From: RYN-133 sp963754285
Lineage (GTDB): Bacteria; Actinomycetota; Actinomycetes; Mycobacteriales; Jatrophihabitantaceae
DNA length: 64,000 bases
Direction: 5' to 3'
Assembly: GCA_963754285.1 (NCBI GenBank)
Contig: CAVWFN010000007.1
Location: 806,001-870,000 of the forward strand
The notes under the pieces were generated by a model. That model was given only the letters and a program-made list of their open reading frames with translations. It did not search any database and was not told the DNA's origin. This document shows positions 52,246 to 63,186 of the stretch, piece after piece. Position 1 is the stretch's first letter. The number at the start of each line of letters is the position of its first letter. The translations under genes were made by a program, and so were the position numbers.

Positions 52246-53088
52246 GTGCAGGTGATCAGCGGGAACGGGTACCGGCTCGCCGAAGGGGCGCGCTGGGTCG
52301 ACGGCCGCCTTGTTTTCGTCGACATCCTCGGCAAGCGGCTCTACGAGTACCGCGACGAGACCACGAGCACGGTGGCCGAACTCGACGTCCATCTCGGTGC
52401 GGTGGCTCCGATCGCCGGATCGCCGGGGCGCTGGATCGTCGCCGCGGGCACCGGCATCGCGATTCTCGAGCCGTCCGGCGGGTTGACCTGGCTGGCCCGG
52501 CCCGAGGACGACGCGCCGCAGCCCAACCGCATGAACGACGGGGGCTGCGATGCAGCCGGACGGTTCTGGGCGGGCAGCATGGCCTACGACGACTCTCCGG
52601 ACGCCGGTTCGCTGTACCGCGTCGACACCGACGGCACGGTGACCCGCATGCTCGACGGCATCACCTGTTTGAACGGTCCGGCGTTCTCCGCGGACGGGCG
52701 ACGCATGTACTACGCCGACTCGCCGACCACCTGCATCTACGTGTGCGAGCTCGACCCGGACAGCGGCGACATCGTCTCGCGTCGTGAGTTCGCCCGGGTC
52801 GAAGAGCCGGCAGGCCCGGACGGGATGACCGTCGACTCCGAAGGACGGCTGTGGAACGCGGTCTGGGACGGCTCGGTCGTGAACTGCTACACCCCGGACG
52901 GCGCGCTCGAGCGCTCGATCCCGGTGCCGGCACGCCGACCTACCAGCGTGTGCCTCGCCGACGGGCAGTTGTACGTCACCACGGCGTCGGTCGGGCTCGA
53001 GGATGCGGGTCCCGCCGAGGGCGCGGTACTGGCCATGCCGATCGACGCGACAGCACCGCCGGCGTCGACGTTCCGGTTCAACCGGTAG
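52246..53088 (+). CDS. SMP-30/gluconolactonase-family protein
   Basis: A six-bladed propeller protein of about 280 residues. Metal-ligand positions of the SMP-30 family are present: Glu in LAEGARW, Asn in PNRMNDG, Asn in CLNGPAFS and Asp in GPDGMTVD. These bind Ca/Zn and catalyse lactone hydrolysis in known members. The start may be GTG 52246 or 52252; neither has a strong Shine-Dalgarno. Its tail overlaps the convergent repeat protein gene by 11 bp. Confidence 0.86.
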   Translation: MQVISGNGYRLAEGARWVDGRLVFVDILGKRLYEYRDETTSTVAELDVHLGAVAPIAGSPGRWIVAAGTGIAILEPSGGLTWLARPEDDAPQPNRMNDGGCDAAGRFWAGSMAYDDSPDAGSLYRVDTDGTVTRMLDGITCLNGPAFSADGRRMYYADSPTTCIYVCELDPDSGDIVSRREFARVEEPAGPDGMTVDSEGRLWNAVWDGSVVNCYTPDGALERSIPVPARRPTSVCLADGQLYVTTASVGLEDAGPAEGAVLAMPIDATAPPASTFRFNR

Positions 53089-53692
53089 GCCCACCCTTGC
53101 GCGCCCGCCGGTGCGCCAGGTCGAGCACCAGGCCGACGAGCACGCCGCAGGCCAGGATCGGAATCCAGAGCCAGATCAGGTATTTGTCGGTGTGGCCGAG
53201 AGCGAGCATCACCAGCGTGTAGACCAGGAACGACGCGATAACGGCACCGATCACCTGCGCCCGCACGGCCGGCTGCTCGCGCAGCACCCGAAGGTCGGCT
53301 CTGGTGTCCGACTCCTTGCGCCCCGCCTTGCGCGCCGCCTTCGCCGATTCCTTGGCCGCCTGCTTCTGCGACCTCTCCGCGTCACGTTCGGCCTGCTTGG
53401 CGGCCTTCGCCGCGGCCTTGTCAGCCGCCTTGTCAGCCTTCGTGTCAGCCTTCGTGTCAGCCTTCGTGTCAGCCTTCGGCTCGGCTGCGGGCGGGGCACC
53501 GTCGACGATGGGGACCGGCGCGGTGACCGGGTCGTCGACGACCTCGATGCGCTGGGTGTGCGCTTGATCGAACTGGTCATCGTTGATCGTCGCGTGCCGC
53601 CCGGACGGCACTGCGAGGTCGAGCACGGCCAAGGGCGCGTCGGTCTCGACCGCGTCGTCGCCGCCCTCGTCCGGTGCCGAGTGCCGTCCCAT
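53078..53692 (-). CDS. Repeat-containing two-TM membrane protein of unknown function
   Basis: A 204-residue protein. The N-terminal third is acidic and polar. A Lys/Ala-rich helical segment (about residues 70-130) contains KADT repeats followed by AAKAAKQAERDAER-type sequence. Two hydrophobic helices (VIGAVIASFLVYTLVMLAL and YLIWLWIPILACGVLVGLVL) lie near the C-terminus, then a basic tail. The highly charged segment would be cytoplasmic. Function is not recognised. Confidence 0.72.
   Translation of the reverse strand: MGRHSAPDEGGDDAVETDAPLAVLDLAVPSGRHATINDDQFDQAHTQRIEVVDDPVTAPVPIVDGAPPAAEPKADTKADTKADTKADKAADKAAAKAAKQAERDAERSQKQAAKESAKAARKAGRKESDTRADLRVLREQPAVRAQVIGAVIASFLVYTLVMLALGHTDKYLIWLWIPILACGVLVGLVLDLAHRRARKGGPTG
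53432..53479 (-). repeat. Four-copy 12-nt in-frame tandem repeat
   Basis: Copies of GTCAGCCTTCGT begin at 53432, 53444, 53456 and 53468 (the last ends in G). On the minus strand they encode repeated Lys-Ala-Asp-Thr. Unit gain or loss would keep the frame. Confidence 0.92.
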
Positions 53693-53763
53693 GGTTATGA
53701 GTGTGTCAAACGTTCGCCGGTTTTCGCCCGAACCGCGCCTTGCCCCGGGTTACGGTGATCGTC

Positions 53764-55221
53764 GTGGCCCGGCGAGCGCACCTGCATGCCGTGGCCGCCT
53801 TCGTGCTCGCCCCGATTCTCGTGCTGGCACTCACCACCGGGTGCGCAGTCGAGACCGCCGGCCACGGCGTGGTGAACCCGTTGGGGCGCGCCGTCCACGG
53901 CGACTCCGGAGATCGGTTCGACACCGAGGTCAAAGACTCGCTCGCCGACGTGATCAACTACTGGAAGCTCACCTACCCGAAGATCGCCCACGGCGCTTCA
54001 CTGCCGCCGTTGCGCGGCGGTTTCTATTCCGTCGACGGCGACGCCGTCGTCGCGACGCACGCGATCCCAGCGTCCGCACGCGGCAACAAGTGCCTGCAGC
54101 GTCGTGTCGCGTTCATCGTCGACAACGCCGCGTACTGCCAGCTCGACGATTCGATCGTGTGGGACCGCGGCGAAGGTCACCTGCTGCCCGTGCTCACTGC
54201 GAAGTACGGGCCGGCGCTCACCGCGCTCGTGTTCGCCCACGAGTTCGGCCATGCCATCCAGCACCGGCTGCACATCACGACCGGCAACGGCGTCAGCACG
54301 ATCGACATCGAGTCCCAGGCCGACTGCGCCGCCGGTGCGTTCGCCGCGACTGCGCTTGCCGGCAAGGCGCCGCACGTCCCGATGACCTCGAGCGATCTCG
54401 ACCGCGCGCTGAACGGGTACTTCCAGATCCGCGACTCCACTCCCGACACGCCCGCCGACGCGACGCACGGCAACGGCTTCGACCGGCTCAACGCGCTGCA
54501 GCTCGGTATCGAGCACGGGGCGTCCTACTGCTACAGCAGCACCTACTTGCACGACCGCACCTACACCGAGCGCGGCTACGTCAGTCAGCAGGATTACGAC
54601 AACAACGGCAACCAGCCGTTGGCTGCCGTCCTCAGCAAGAAGGGCATCACCCCCGACCTCAACCGGTTCTGGCGCGGTGCGGGCACGCACGTCGGCACGC
54701 CCTTCCACGACGTGACGCTCGCGGAAGCCGAGCACCCGAAGTGCGGCAGCGCCGACCCGTCCAGCGAATTCGGCTACTGCCCCGACAACAACACCGTCTA
54801 TTACAGCCAGTCGTTCGCCCAGCACGCCTACTACAGCATCACCGACGTCGTGGTCGACAAGACCACTGCGGACGTGAAGCTCGTGACCGGGCAGCCGGGC
54901 GACTACGCGCTCGGCTTCCTGCTCGCCGTCGCCTGGGGCATGGCCGCTCGGGTCCAGTTGTTCCACGGCTCGACCACGGACGAAAGCGCGCTGCAGAGCG
55001 CGATCTGCTTCGCCGGCGCGTACTCGGAGGACATCAACCGCGAGTTCGGCGACGCGACGCACAACTACATCCTGTCGCCGCCCGACCTGGACGAGGCGAT
55101 GTCAGCCGCGCTGAACCTCGTCGAGCTCGACACCGCGTTCGGCGATCGCGGGACGACAGGGCTGCAACGCGTGCAGGAGTTCGTGAGCGGTTACAGCGGC
55201 GGACTCACCGCGTGCGATTGA
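53764..55221 (+). CDS. Secreted neutral zinc metallopeptidase (YpfJ-like)
   Basis: About 485 residues from GTG 53764; in-frame starts upstream to 53701 are possible. A signal peptide ends at a lipobox-like LTTGC. The zinc motif HEFGHAIQ is near residue 159, with a downstream IESQADCAAGAF that supplies the third ligand. This is the neutral zinc metallopeptidase family, whose substrates are generally unknown. Eight or more cysteines suggest disulphides outside the cell. Confidence 0.86.
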   Translation: MARRAHLHAVAAFVLAPILVLALTTGCAVETAGHGVVNPLGRAVHGDSGDRFDTEVKDSLADVINYWKLTYPKIAHGASLPPLRGGFYSVDGDAVVATHAIPASARGNKCLQRRVAFIVDNAAYCQLDDSIVWDRGEGHLLPVLTAKYGPALTALVFAHEFGHAIQHRLHITTGNGVSTIDIESQADCAAGAFAATALAGKAPHVPMTSSDLDRALNGYFQIRDSTPDTPADATHGNGFDRLNALQLGIEHGASYCYSSTYLHDRTYTERGYVSQQDYDNNGNQPLAAVLSKKGITPDLNRFWRGAGTHVGTPFHDVTLAEAEHPKCGSADPSSEFGYCPDNNTVYYSQSFAQHAYYSITDVVVDKTTADVKLVTGQPGDYALGFLLAVAWGMAARVQLFHGSTTDESALQSAICFAGAYSEDINREFGDATHNYILSPPDLDEAMSAALNLVELDTAFGDRGTTGLQRVQEFVSGYSGGLTACD

Positions 55222-55277
55222 TCGTCGACGCACTGCGGCGACGCGACCGGAGAGGTGCTGCGGCGTAGGTTGCAGGA

Positions 55278-56795
55278 GTGCCCGACATCGATCCCGCCTT
55301 TCTCGCGCTGCCCGCGCGCGAGCTCGCCGGCGTAGCTCTGGAGCGCGCTCGCGAGCTCGGCTGTGAGCATGCCGATTTCCGTCTCGAACGCACTCGCTCC
55401 GGCGTGCACGCGCTGCACGACGGACGGCTCGACTCGAGCGCCGACCGCGAGAACGTCGGGCTCGCCGTGCGCGTCGTGCACGAGGGCGCGTGGGGCTTCG
55501 CCAGCGGGATCACCCGCACGGCGGCCGCAGCGCGCGAACTGGCCGAGCAGGCCGTGCAGACCGCGCAGGTGAGCCGCGTGCTGAGTTCGGTGCCCGTCGA
55601 GCTCGCCGCCGAACCGATCTACAACGACGTCACCTGGGTCTCGTCTTACGACCTCGATCCGTTCGCAGTCGACGAAGCGGACCGGGTCGGACGCCTCGCC
55701 GAACTGTCCGAGCGCCTGCTCGCCTCCGATGGTGTCGACCACGTCGATGCGCGGGTGCAGATGGTGCTGGAAAACAAGTTCTATGCCGACCTGCACGGCA
55801 CGATCACCACCCAGCAGCGAGTGCGCATCGCTCCTGAGTTCACCGTCGTGCACGTCGATCGTGCTGAAGGCAACTTCTTCTCCATGCGCACGCTCGCGCC
55901 CGCGGCCGGACGCGGCTGGGAGTACCTCACCGGCACCGGGTGGGATTTCGACGCCGAACTGGCTCAGCTGCCCGAGTTGCTGCGCGAACACGTCAAGGCA
56001 CCGAGCATCGACGCGGGCACCTACGACGTGGTCGTCGATCCGTCCAACCTGTGGCTGACGATCCACGAATCGATCGGGCACGCGACCGAACTCGACCGCG
56101 CGCTCGGTTACGAGGCGGCCTACGCGGGCACGAGCTTCGCGACACCGGATCAGCTGGGCCGGCTCACCTACGGCAGCCCGGTCATGAACGTGACCGGCGA
56201 CCGCACCGTCGAGAACGGCCTGGCCACGATCGGTTACGACGACGAGGGCGTCATGACGCAGCAGTTCGACATCGTCAAGGACGGCACGCTCGTCGGCTAC
56301 CAGCTCAACCGCCAGATGGCGCACGACAACGCGGAGCTGCTCGGCACCGAGCGCTCGAACGGGTGCGCGTTCGCCGACTCCGCCGGGCACATTCCGTTGC
56401 AGCGTATGGCGAATGTGTCGATCCAGCCGGCACCGGACGGCCCCTCGACCGAAGAGCTGATCAGCGGCGTCGAGCGCGGCGTCTACATCGTCGGCGACCG
56501 CTCGTGGTCGATCGACATGCAGCGGTTCAACTTCCAGTTCACCGGCCAGCAGTTCCATCGGATCGAGAACGGCCGCCTGGTCGGACAGGTACGCGACGTC
56601 GCCTACCAGGCGACGACGACCGACTTCTGGGGATCGATGGAAGCAGTCGGCGGACCCGACACATACGTACTCGGCGGCGTGTTCACCTGCGGGAAGGGCC
56701 AGCCCGGCCAGGTCGCACCTGTGTCGCACGGCTGCCCGTCCGCACTCTTCCGTGGTGTGAATATCTTGAACACCCGAAACGAGGCCGGGCGATGA
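55278..56795 (+). CDS. tldD: TldD metalloprotease subunit
   Basis: The 505-residue TldD has the zinc motif HESIGH near residue 263 and the family regions EHADFRLERT and YIVGDRSWSIDMQRFNFQ. TldD forms a heterodimer with TldE that digests unfolded peptides, for example in microcin maturation and CcdA turnover in E. coli. Its stop overlaps tldE by 4 nt. The GTG start follows directly on an AGGAG, closer than ideal. Confidence 0.94.
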   Translation: MPDIDPAFLALPARELAGVALERARELGCEHADFRLERTRSGVHALHDGRLDSSADRENVGLAVRVVHEGAWGFASGITRTAAAARELAEQAVQTAQVSRVLSSVPVELAAEPIYNDVTWVSSYDLDPFAVDEADRVGRLAELSERLLASDGVDHVDARVQMVLENKFYADLHGTITTQQRVRIAPEFTVVHVDRAEGNFFSMRTLAPAAGRGWEYLTGTGWDFDAELAQLPELLREHVKAPSIDAGTYDVVVDPSNLWLTIHESIGHATELDRALGYEAAYAGTSFATPDQLGRLTYGSPVMNVTGDRTVENGLATIGYDDEGVMTQQFDIVKDGTLVGYQLNRQMAHDNAELLGTERSNGCAFADSAGHIPLQRMANVSIQPAPDGPSTEELISGVERGVYIVGDRSWSIDMQRFNFQFTGQQFHRIENGRLVGQVRDVAYQATTTDFWGSMEAVGGPDTYVLGGVFTCGKGQPGQVAPVSHGCPSALFRGVNILNTRNEAGR

Positions 56796-58177
56796 CGCAG
56801 ATCCAAGAGCTGATCGAGGCCGGGCTTTCCGCGTCGACAGCTGACGGGTGCATCGTCCTTGCCGAGGAGCACACCGAGACGAACCTGCGCTGGGCGGCCA
56901 ACGGGCTGACGACGAACGGCCAGATGCGCGAGCGCTCGGTCACCGTCATCTCGACCGTCGACGGTTCGGCCGGCACTGCCGCGGGTGTACTCACGCGCGC
57001 CGTGACCACCGAGGACGAGTTGCTCGACCTCGTCCGCGACGCCGACGCGGCGGCGCGCTCGTCGTCGCCGGCCGACGACGCCGCGCCGTTGGTCGAGAAC
57101 TACGAACACGGCGACGACTGGGACGGCGACCCGGCGCAGACAAGCGTCGCGGTGTTCGAGCAGTTCGCACCCGCGCTGCGCGATGCCTTCGACAAGTGGG
57201 GCAAGGCTGATCGGCTCCTGTTCGGCTTCGCCGAGCACCACATGACCTCGACCTACCTCGGCACCTCGACCGGATTGCGCCGCCGCTTCGACCAGCCGGA
57301 CGGACGGCTCGAGGTCAACGGCAAGTCGGCCGACTTCACCCAGAGCGCCTACGTCGATCAGCACTCGAACGACTTCACCGACATCGACACGGCTGCGTTG
57401 ACCGACGGGTTGCTGCAGCGCCTCGACTGGGCGTCGCGGCGCATCGACCTGCCCGCCGGACGTTACGAGACGATCATGCCCGCGGGCACCGTGTCGGCAA
57501 TGGTGCTCTACTCGTACTTCAGCTCGTCCGCGCGTGACGCCGCCGAAGGCAGCAGCGTGTTCTCGGGCGGCAACAACGGCACCCGTATCGGCGAGACCCT
57601 CTCGCCGCACCCGCTGCGGCTCTACTCCGATCCAGCCCACCCGGGCCTCGAATGCCCGCCGTTCCAGATCGTGCAGTCGTCCGGGGCGGGCGTGACTTCG
57701 GTCTTCGACAACGGCTATCCGAACGCGACCACGGACTGGATCGCCGATGGCAAGCTGACCAACCTCGTCTCGAGCCGCAACTGGGCCGCGCGCACCGAGT
57801 CGCAACCACGACCGATGGTCGAGAACCTGATCCTCGACGGCGGCGGTAGCGCGTCGCTGGAGGACATGATCGCCTCGTCCGAGCGCGCATTGCTGCTCAC
57901 GACGCTGTGGTACATCCGCGAAGTCGATCCGCAGACACTGCTGCTCACCGGGCTGACCCGTGACGGCGTCTATCTCGTCGAGAACGGCACCGTCCAGGGC
58001 GCCGTGAACAACTTCCGGTTCAACGAGTCGCCGGTCGATCTGCTCGGTCGCGCGAGCGAGGTCGGCCGCACGGCGCCGGCGATGTCGCGCGAGTGGAACG
58101 ACTGGTTCCGGCGCACTGCGATGCCGGCGTTGAGAATCCCCGATTTCAACATGTCGACAGTCAGTAAGGCCTCCTGA
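56792..58177 (+). CDS. tldE: TldE/PmbA-like metalloprotease subunit
   Basis: The 461-residue partner of TldD lacks the HExxxH motif, as expected for TldE, and keeps the fold (N-terminal VLAEEHTETNLRWAANG, C-terminal GLTRDGVYLVENGTVQGAV and NNFRFNESP). It starts within the tldD stop (ATGA). It shapes the substrate channel of the TldD/E protease. Confidence 0.93.
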   Translation: MTQIQELIEAGLSASTADGCIVLAEEHTETNLRWAANGLTTNGQMRERSVTVISTVDGSAGTAAGVLTRAVTTEDELLDLVRDADAAARSSSPADDAAPLVENYEHGDDWDGDPAQTSVAVFEQFAPALRDAFDKWGKADRLLFGFAEHHMTSTYLGTSTGLRRRFDQPDGRLEVNGKSADFTQSAYVDQHSNDFTDIDTAALTDGLLQRLDWASRRIDLPAGRYETIMPAGTVSAMVLYSYFSSSARDAAEGSSVFSGGNNGTRIGETLSPHPLRLYSDPAHPGLECPPFQIVQSSGAGVTSVFDNGYPNATTDWIADGKLTNLVSSRNWAARTESQPRPMVENLILDGGGSASLEDMIASSERALLLTTLWYIREVDPQTLLLTGLTRDGVYLVENGTVQGAVNNFRFNESPVDLLGRASEVGRTAPAMSREWNDWFRRTAMPALRIPDFNMSTVSKAS

Positions 58178-58194
58178 GGCTCTACGCTCGCGTC

Positions 58195-58650
58195 GTGCCC
58201 ACGACGTTCGGCCGCCTCGGGCGGGCCATGCTCGCAGTCGGTGTCGTCGCGGCCGTGCTCGCCCTCATCGGTCTGGTCGTGTTCAAAGGCAACGTGCGTT
58301 TCGCCGTGTGCCTGACACTGGGGATCCTCGCTGTCGTCATGCTTGTGAACGGCGTGACGTGGACGGTGCTGCAGAACCGGATGTTCGGCAGTCCTGCCGC
58401 GCTCGCACGTGCCTCGCAGGCGATGCCGACGAACGCGACCGTCGTCGCGGTGACGCCGACGTCGAGCCGGGTGAACAACAACCCGGTCGTGCGGCTCGCG
58501 CTGCAGGTCGGGGCCGAGACGATCGAGCGCCGCGTCGTCGTCCCGTTCCTGCACCTGAATGCGGTGCGGCCGGGCTCCGCGCTGCCGGTACGCCTCGACC
58601 CCGAAGGGACGACCGCGATGATCGTCGACTGGTCGTCCGTTCCGTACTGA
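58195..58650 (+). CDS. Two-TM membrane protein of unknown function (DUF3592-like)
   Basis: The 151-residue protein has two N-terminal hydrophobic helices (AVGVVAAVLALIGLVVF and LGILAVVMLVNGVTW). A cytosolic or external beta domain follows, including ATVVAVTPTSSRVNNNPVV and a closing PVRLDPEGTTAMIVDW, which resembles DUF3592-type modules. It starts 17 nt after tldE and may share its transcript. Role unknown. Confidence 0.74.
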   Translation: MPTTFGRLGRAMLAVGVVAAVLALIGLVVFKGNVRFAVCLTLGILAVVMLVNGVTWTVLQNRMFGSPAALARASQAMPTNATVVAVTPTSSRVNNNPVVRLALQVGAETIERRVVVPFLHLNAVRPGSALPVRLDPEGTTAMIVDWSSVPY

Positions 58651-58683
58651 TCAGATCGATCACGCGACGCCCGACGCCACCTC

Positions 58684-58753
58684 CGCGAGTGGTCACTAAT
58701 GGCGCGAGTGGTCACTAATAACTGACCACTCAGCGCGTAGGTGACCACTCGCG
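58684..58753. repeat. Nested direct and inverted repeats of GAGTGGTCA upstream of pckG
   Basis: CGCGAGTGGTCACTAAT occurs twice in direct orientation (58684-58700, 58703-58719). The inverse follows as TGACCACTC (58723-58731) and GTGACCACTCGCG (58741-58753); the last is perfectly complementary to 13 bases of either direct copy. The 287-bp gap (58651-58937) between the DUF3592-like gene and pckG holds no gene otherwise. It may be an operator array, a terminator or alternative RNA hairpins. Confidence 0.75.
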
Positions 58754-58937
58754 AGGGGGTGGTTGCGCAAGATCACGTTGTGAGGATTCCCTCGTCACAT
58801 CGCCAGGCGTGACAGCGCTTTCAGTCGGTAACTTCGAACGATTCCCACTCTGACCGCCTGTCCGCGGTGCCGTTTGTCCTGCGGACTTTTAGGGCGCAGT
58901 CAACGACGACTGGCCGGCCGGCAAGCAAGGAGAGCGC

Positions 58938-60770
<1,833 letters not shown>

Positions 60771-60799
60771 ATCGGACACCGCGGCCCTGAAGGAGGACC

Positions 60800-61594
60800 G
60801 TGGAACGCCCAGGAATGGCGAAAGCGCTCCAGGCTCGACTCACCGAGTCGCTGACCGAGCAGATCGACCAGCGCAGCACGGAGCTCATGAACGAGCTCCG
60901 TGCCATGCGCGAAGAGCTGCGCGAGACGCGCGCCGAGCTCAAGGACGCGCTGCGCATGTTCGAGATCCGCATGCGCCGCGACACCGTGTTCGCCGGTGAG
61001 GTGCGCGCGGCACGCGAGGCGGAGGAGTTCGCGGCCGAGCACCTGGCCGAGGCCCGGCAGTTCCCGAACCCCGACGAGACCATCCGCTTCGCCACCGACT
61101 TGGTTTCGATCGACGGCACGGTCGTTGATGTCGGTGTCACGACGGGCAAGCCGCTCGCACGCATCGTCGCGCTGTTGCGCGATCGTGAGGTCTACGGCTT
61201 CGGCATGAGCTCGGGGTTGCCCGAGGACTGGCGTCCCGGCTTCCCGGCCGGCTCTCTCGCGCAGGACGGGCTGCCGGAGGTGCGCGGCGCCACGATCGTC
61301 GACGGCCCGTTCGGTGACACGCTGCCCAAGTTCGTCGCCGAGCACCCCGAACCGATCGCGCTGTTGCATCTGGACACCAGCATCTACAGCTCGTCCTTGC
61401 AGACACTGGAGATCCTGGACGAGCGGATCGTCACCGGCACCGTGATCCTGCTCGACGAGTACTTCAACTACCCCGGTTGGCAGGAGCACGAGTACAGGGC
61501 GTGGAACGACTACGTCGAGCGCACCGGTGTGAAGTTCAGCTACAAGGGCTACACCTTCGACAACGAGCAGGTCGTCGTCACGATCGAGCGGTGA
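60800..61594 (+). CDS. TylF/CmcI-like methyltransferase with N-terminal coiled coil
   Basis: A 264-residue protein. Residues 1-75 are strongly helical and coiled-coil (ELMNELRAMREELRETRAEL). The C-terminal part resembles TylF/macrocin-O-methyltransferase-like domains (FGMSSGLPEDWRPGFPAG, LLHLDTSIYSSSLQTLE, VILLDEYFNYPGWQEHE), whose Asp/Glu bind a metal. The SAM loop is atypical (VDVGVTTGKPLARI), lacking the usual E-x-G-x-x-x-G-x-S. The GTG start has AAGGAGG 4 nt upstream. It may be co-transcribed with pckG (29-bp gap). Confidence 0.78.
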   Translation: MERPGMAKALQARLTESLTEQIDQRSTELMNELRAMREELRETRAELKDALRMFEIRMRRDTVFAGEVRAAREAEEFAAEHLAEARQFPNPDETIRFATDLVSIDGTVVDVGVTTGKPLARIVALLRDREVYGFGMSSGLPEDWRPGFPAGSLAQDGLPEVRGATIVDGPFGDTLPKFVAEHPEPIALLHLDTSIYSSSLQTLEILDERIVTGTVILLDEYFNYPGWQEHEYRAWNDYVERTGVKFSYKGYTFDNEQVVVTIER

Positions 61595-61657
61595 GAGCGA
61601 CTGATTCGGCACAGCGACGCTTCTTCTCCTCTCCGCCCGCCCGCGGATCTCAACCAG

Positions 61658-63058
61658 TGAGTTGACCACCCGCGGAACGTGGGTGGTGAAGATCAAAAGG
61701 CGCAGCGACGGGAGTGCCGCGGGAGTCGAGTTGCGCTTCTTCGGTCCGGTCGGGACGAAGTCCCGAAGCGGCGAGTCCTCGCTGGGAGCGTGCGGTTGAC
61801 GCTGGAAGGCATGCTTCAGCCGCCGGTCAGATCGAGTGCTGGGGAAGTCGTGCATGGTGTTGCGGCGTGGCTTCTGGTCCGGGTCGACCCAGGCAGGCGG
61901 TACCCAGTGCGGGAGGTCGTTGAGCATGATCGACTGCCAGCCCATCTGTTCGAACATCGCGTGGTTCTGCCGGCAGACCAGGGTGCCGTCGTCGACGCTG
62001 GTGCGTTTGGTCTTGGCAAAGTCCGTCACGTGATGGGCTTGCGTCCACGACAACGGCGCATCACAGCCCGGGTAGCTACAGCCTTTGTCCCTGGCGAACA
62101 TGGCTAGTCGTTGTTGTTCGGTGAACAGGCGGTGCTGGTCGGAGTAGGCGACGATGCTCTTGGTCTTCGACAGCAGGACCAGGATGGCTTTGGCTTTGGG
62201 GTCGAGCCACCGGTCGGCGACTGCGGTCGGGACCGCGTAGCCGTGGGCGGTGTGCACGATGCCGGTGCCGTCGGCGAACTCATCCACGGTCGCGGTCAGC
62301 ACGAGGGTGGTGGCGCAGCCGTTCGCGGTGGGCAGCGAGCCGGAGGAGTAAAGAATCTTGAAGGCGCCGAGCAGCGCGTCGTGGCGCCGCTGACCCGGGG
62401 TGCGCGGGTCACGCTCACCGTCCGGGCCGGTGTGTGGCTTGCCCAGGGTGTCGAACAGGGTCTCGAGGTATTCGGCCGCCTCGCAGGTCAGTTCGCCGGC
62501 GATCGAGGCTGACCCGTCCGCACGGCGGTGCAGCGACAGGGTGCGGCGCCGGTGCGCGGCCTCGATGTCACGAAACGCCCCGTCTTGGTCGATGCGGGCG
62601 TACAGGCCGTTGGCGAAGCGGGCCAGCAGGTCGGGATCGTGGTCGCGGGCGAAGTCGAGCAGCGCGCGTCTCGAACAGCGGTGCTGACTGGTCGGCGAGC
62701 AGGTCGTCGATCTTGTCCGTCATCGCCACGACCGTGGCCGCGGCCGGGTCGAGATCGCCCCCTCGGCCAGCGCGGCCGCGGTCTGCGGGTGCTGCGCTTC
62801 GACCGTCTCGCCGGTCAGCGTGCGCCGCGGCGTCACCGCCGCCGCCAGCCGCACCCGACCGGCCGCATCACGCGCACCGATCTTGAGCGCATCACGCAAC
62901 AACACCGCCGTGTTCTTCGCACCCAGATCGAACGCGAGCCCCTCCGCCTCGACCTGGGCGATCAGGCTCAGCTGCTCGACCTCGATCGACTGCTTCGAAG
63001 CCTCCAGTTCGCGCAGCCGATCCAGCACTGCCGTGCCGGTCAACGATGCTGCGCTCAC
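61658..63058 (-). pseudogene. DUF222/13E12-type HNH endonuclease gene broken by frameshifts
   Basis: The frame starting at GTG 63058 encodes DUF222 sequence to about 62756, then meets TGA at 62722-62720. In the shifted frame conserved sequence continues (AATVVAMTDKIDDLLADQ) and returns to the first frame near 62665. Open DUF222 and HNH sequence then runs on (RALLDFARDHDPDLLARFA, CSYPGCDAPLSWTQAHHVTD, NHAMFEQMGW). The shifts lie at a run of five C (62758-62762) and a GC run. The C-terminal stop is also missing; the frame stays open past 61658 to 60437. Intact copies are actinobacterial HNH proteins, often parts of mobile or repeated families. Confidence 0.8.
61662..61690. terminator. Hairpin between convergent methyltransferase and HNH pseudogene
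   Basis: TTGACCACCC (61662-61671) pairs with GGGTGGTGAA (61681-61690) with one mismatch around a 9-nt loop. It sits between two genes that end toward each other and could stop transcription from either side. No T tract is present. Confidence 0.45.
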
Positions 63059-63130
63059 ATGTTCGATTCTATCTCTTCCGAGGAAGAAACACCAGAGCTG
63101 TGGGCGAGAATCTGCACAAATATAAGGAGA

Positions 63131-63145
63131 TTCGCCGTCAGCGAA
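63131..63145. promoter_or_regulatory. ClgR-type palindrome upstream of the ClgR-like gene
   Basis: TTCGC-CGTCA-GCGAA is a perfect 5-bp inverted repeat with a 5-bp spacer. Read on the minus strand, CGCTGACGGCG fits the core CGCYNANRGCG of the ClgR box described in Corynebacterium. It lies 42 bp upstream of the regulator's ATG, suited to autoregulation. Confidence 0.6.
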
Positions 63146-63186
63146 AGTATCTGACGTGACGCTCGGCGGCGAGCTAACGTGCCCAC

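Noticed and set aside
61658..63058. The HNH remnant as part of a complete transposon or intron
   Set aside because: No terminal inverted repeats, target duplication, reverse transcriptase or transposase were seen around it.
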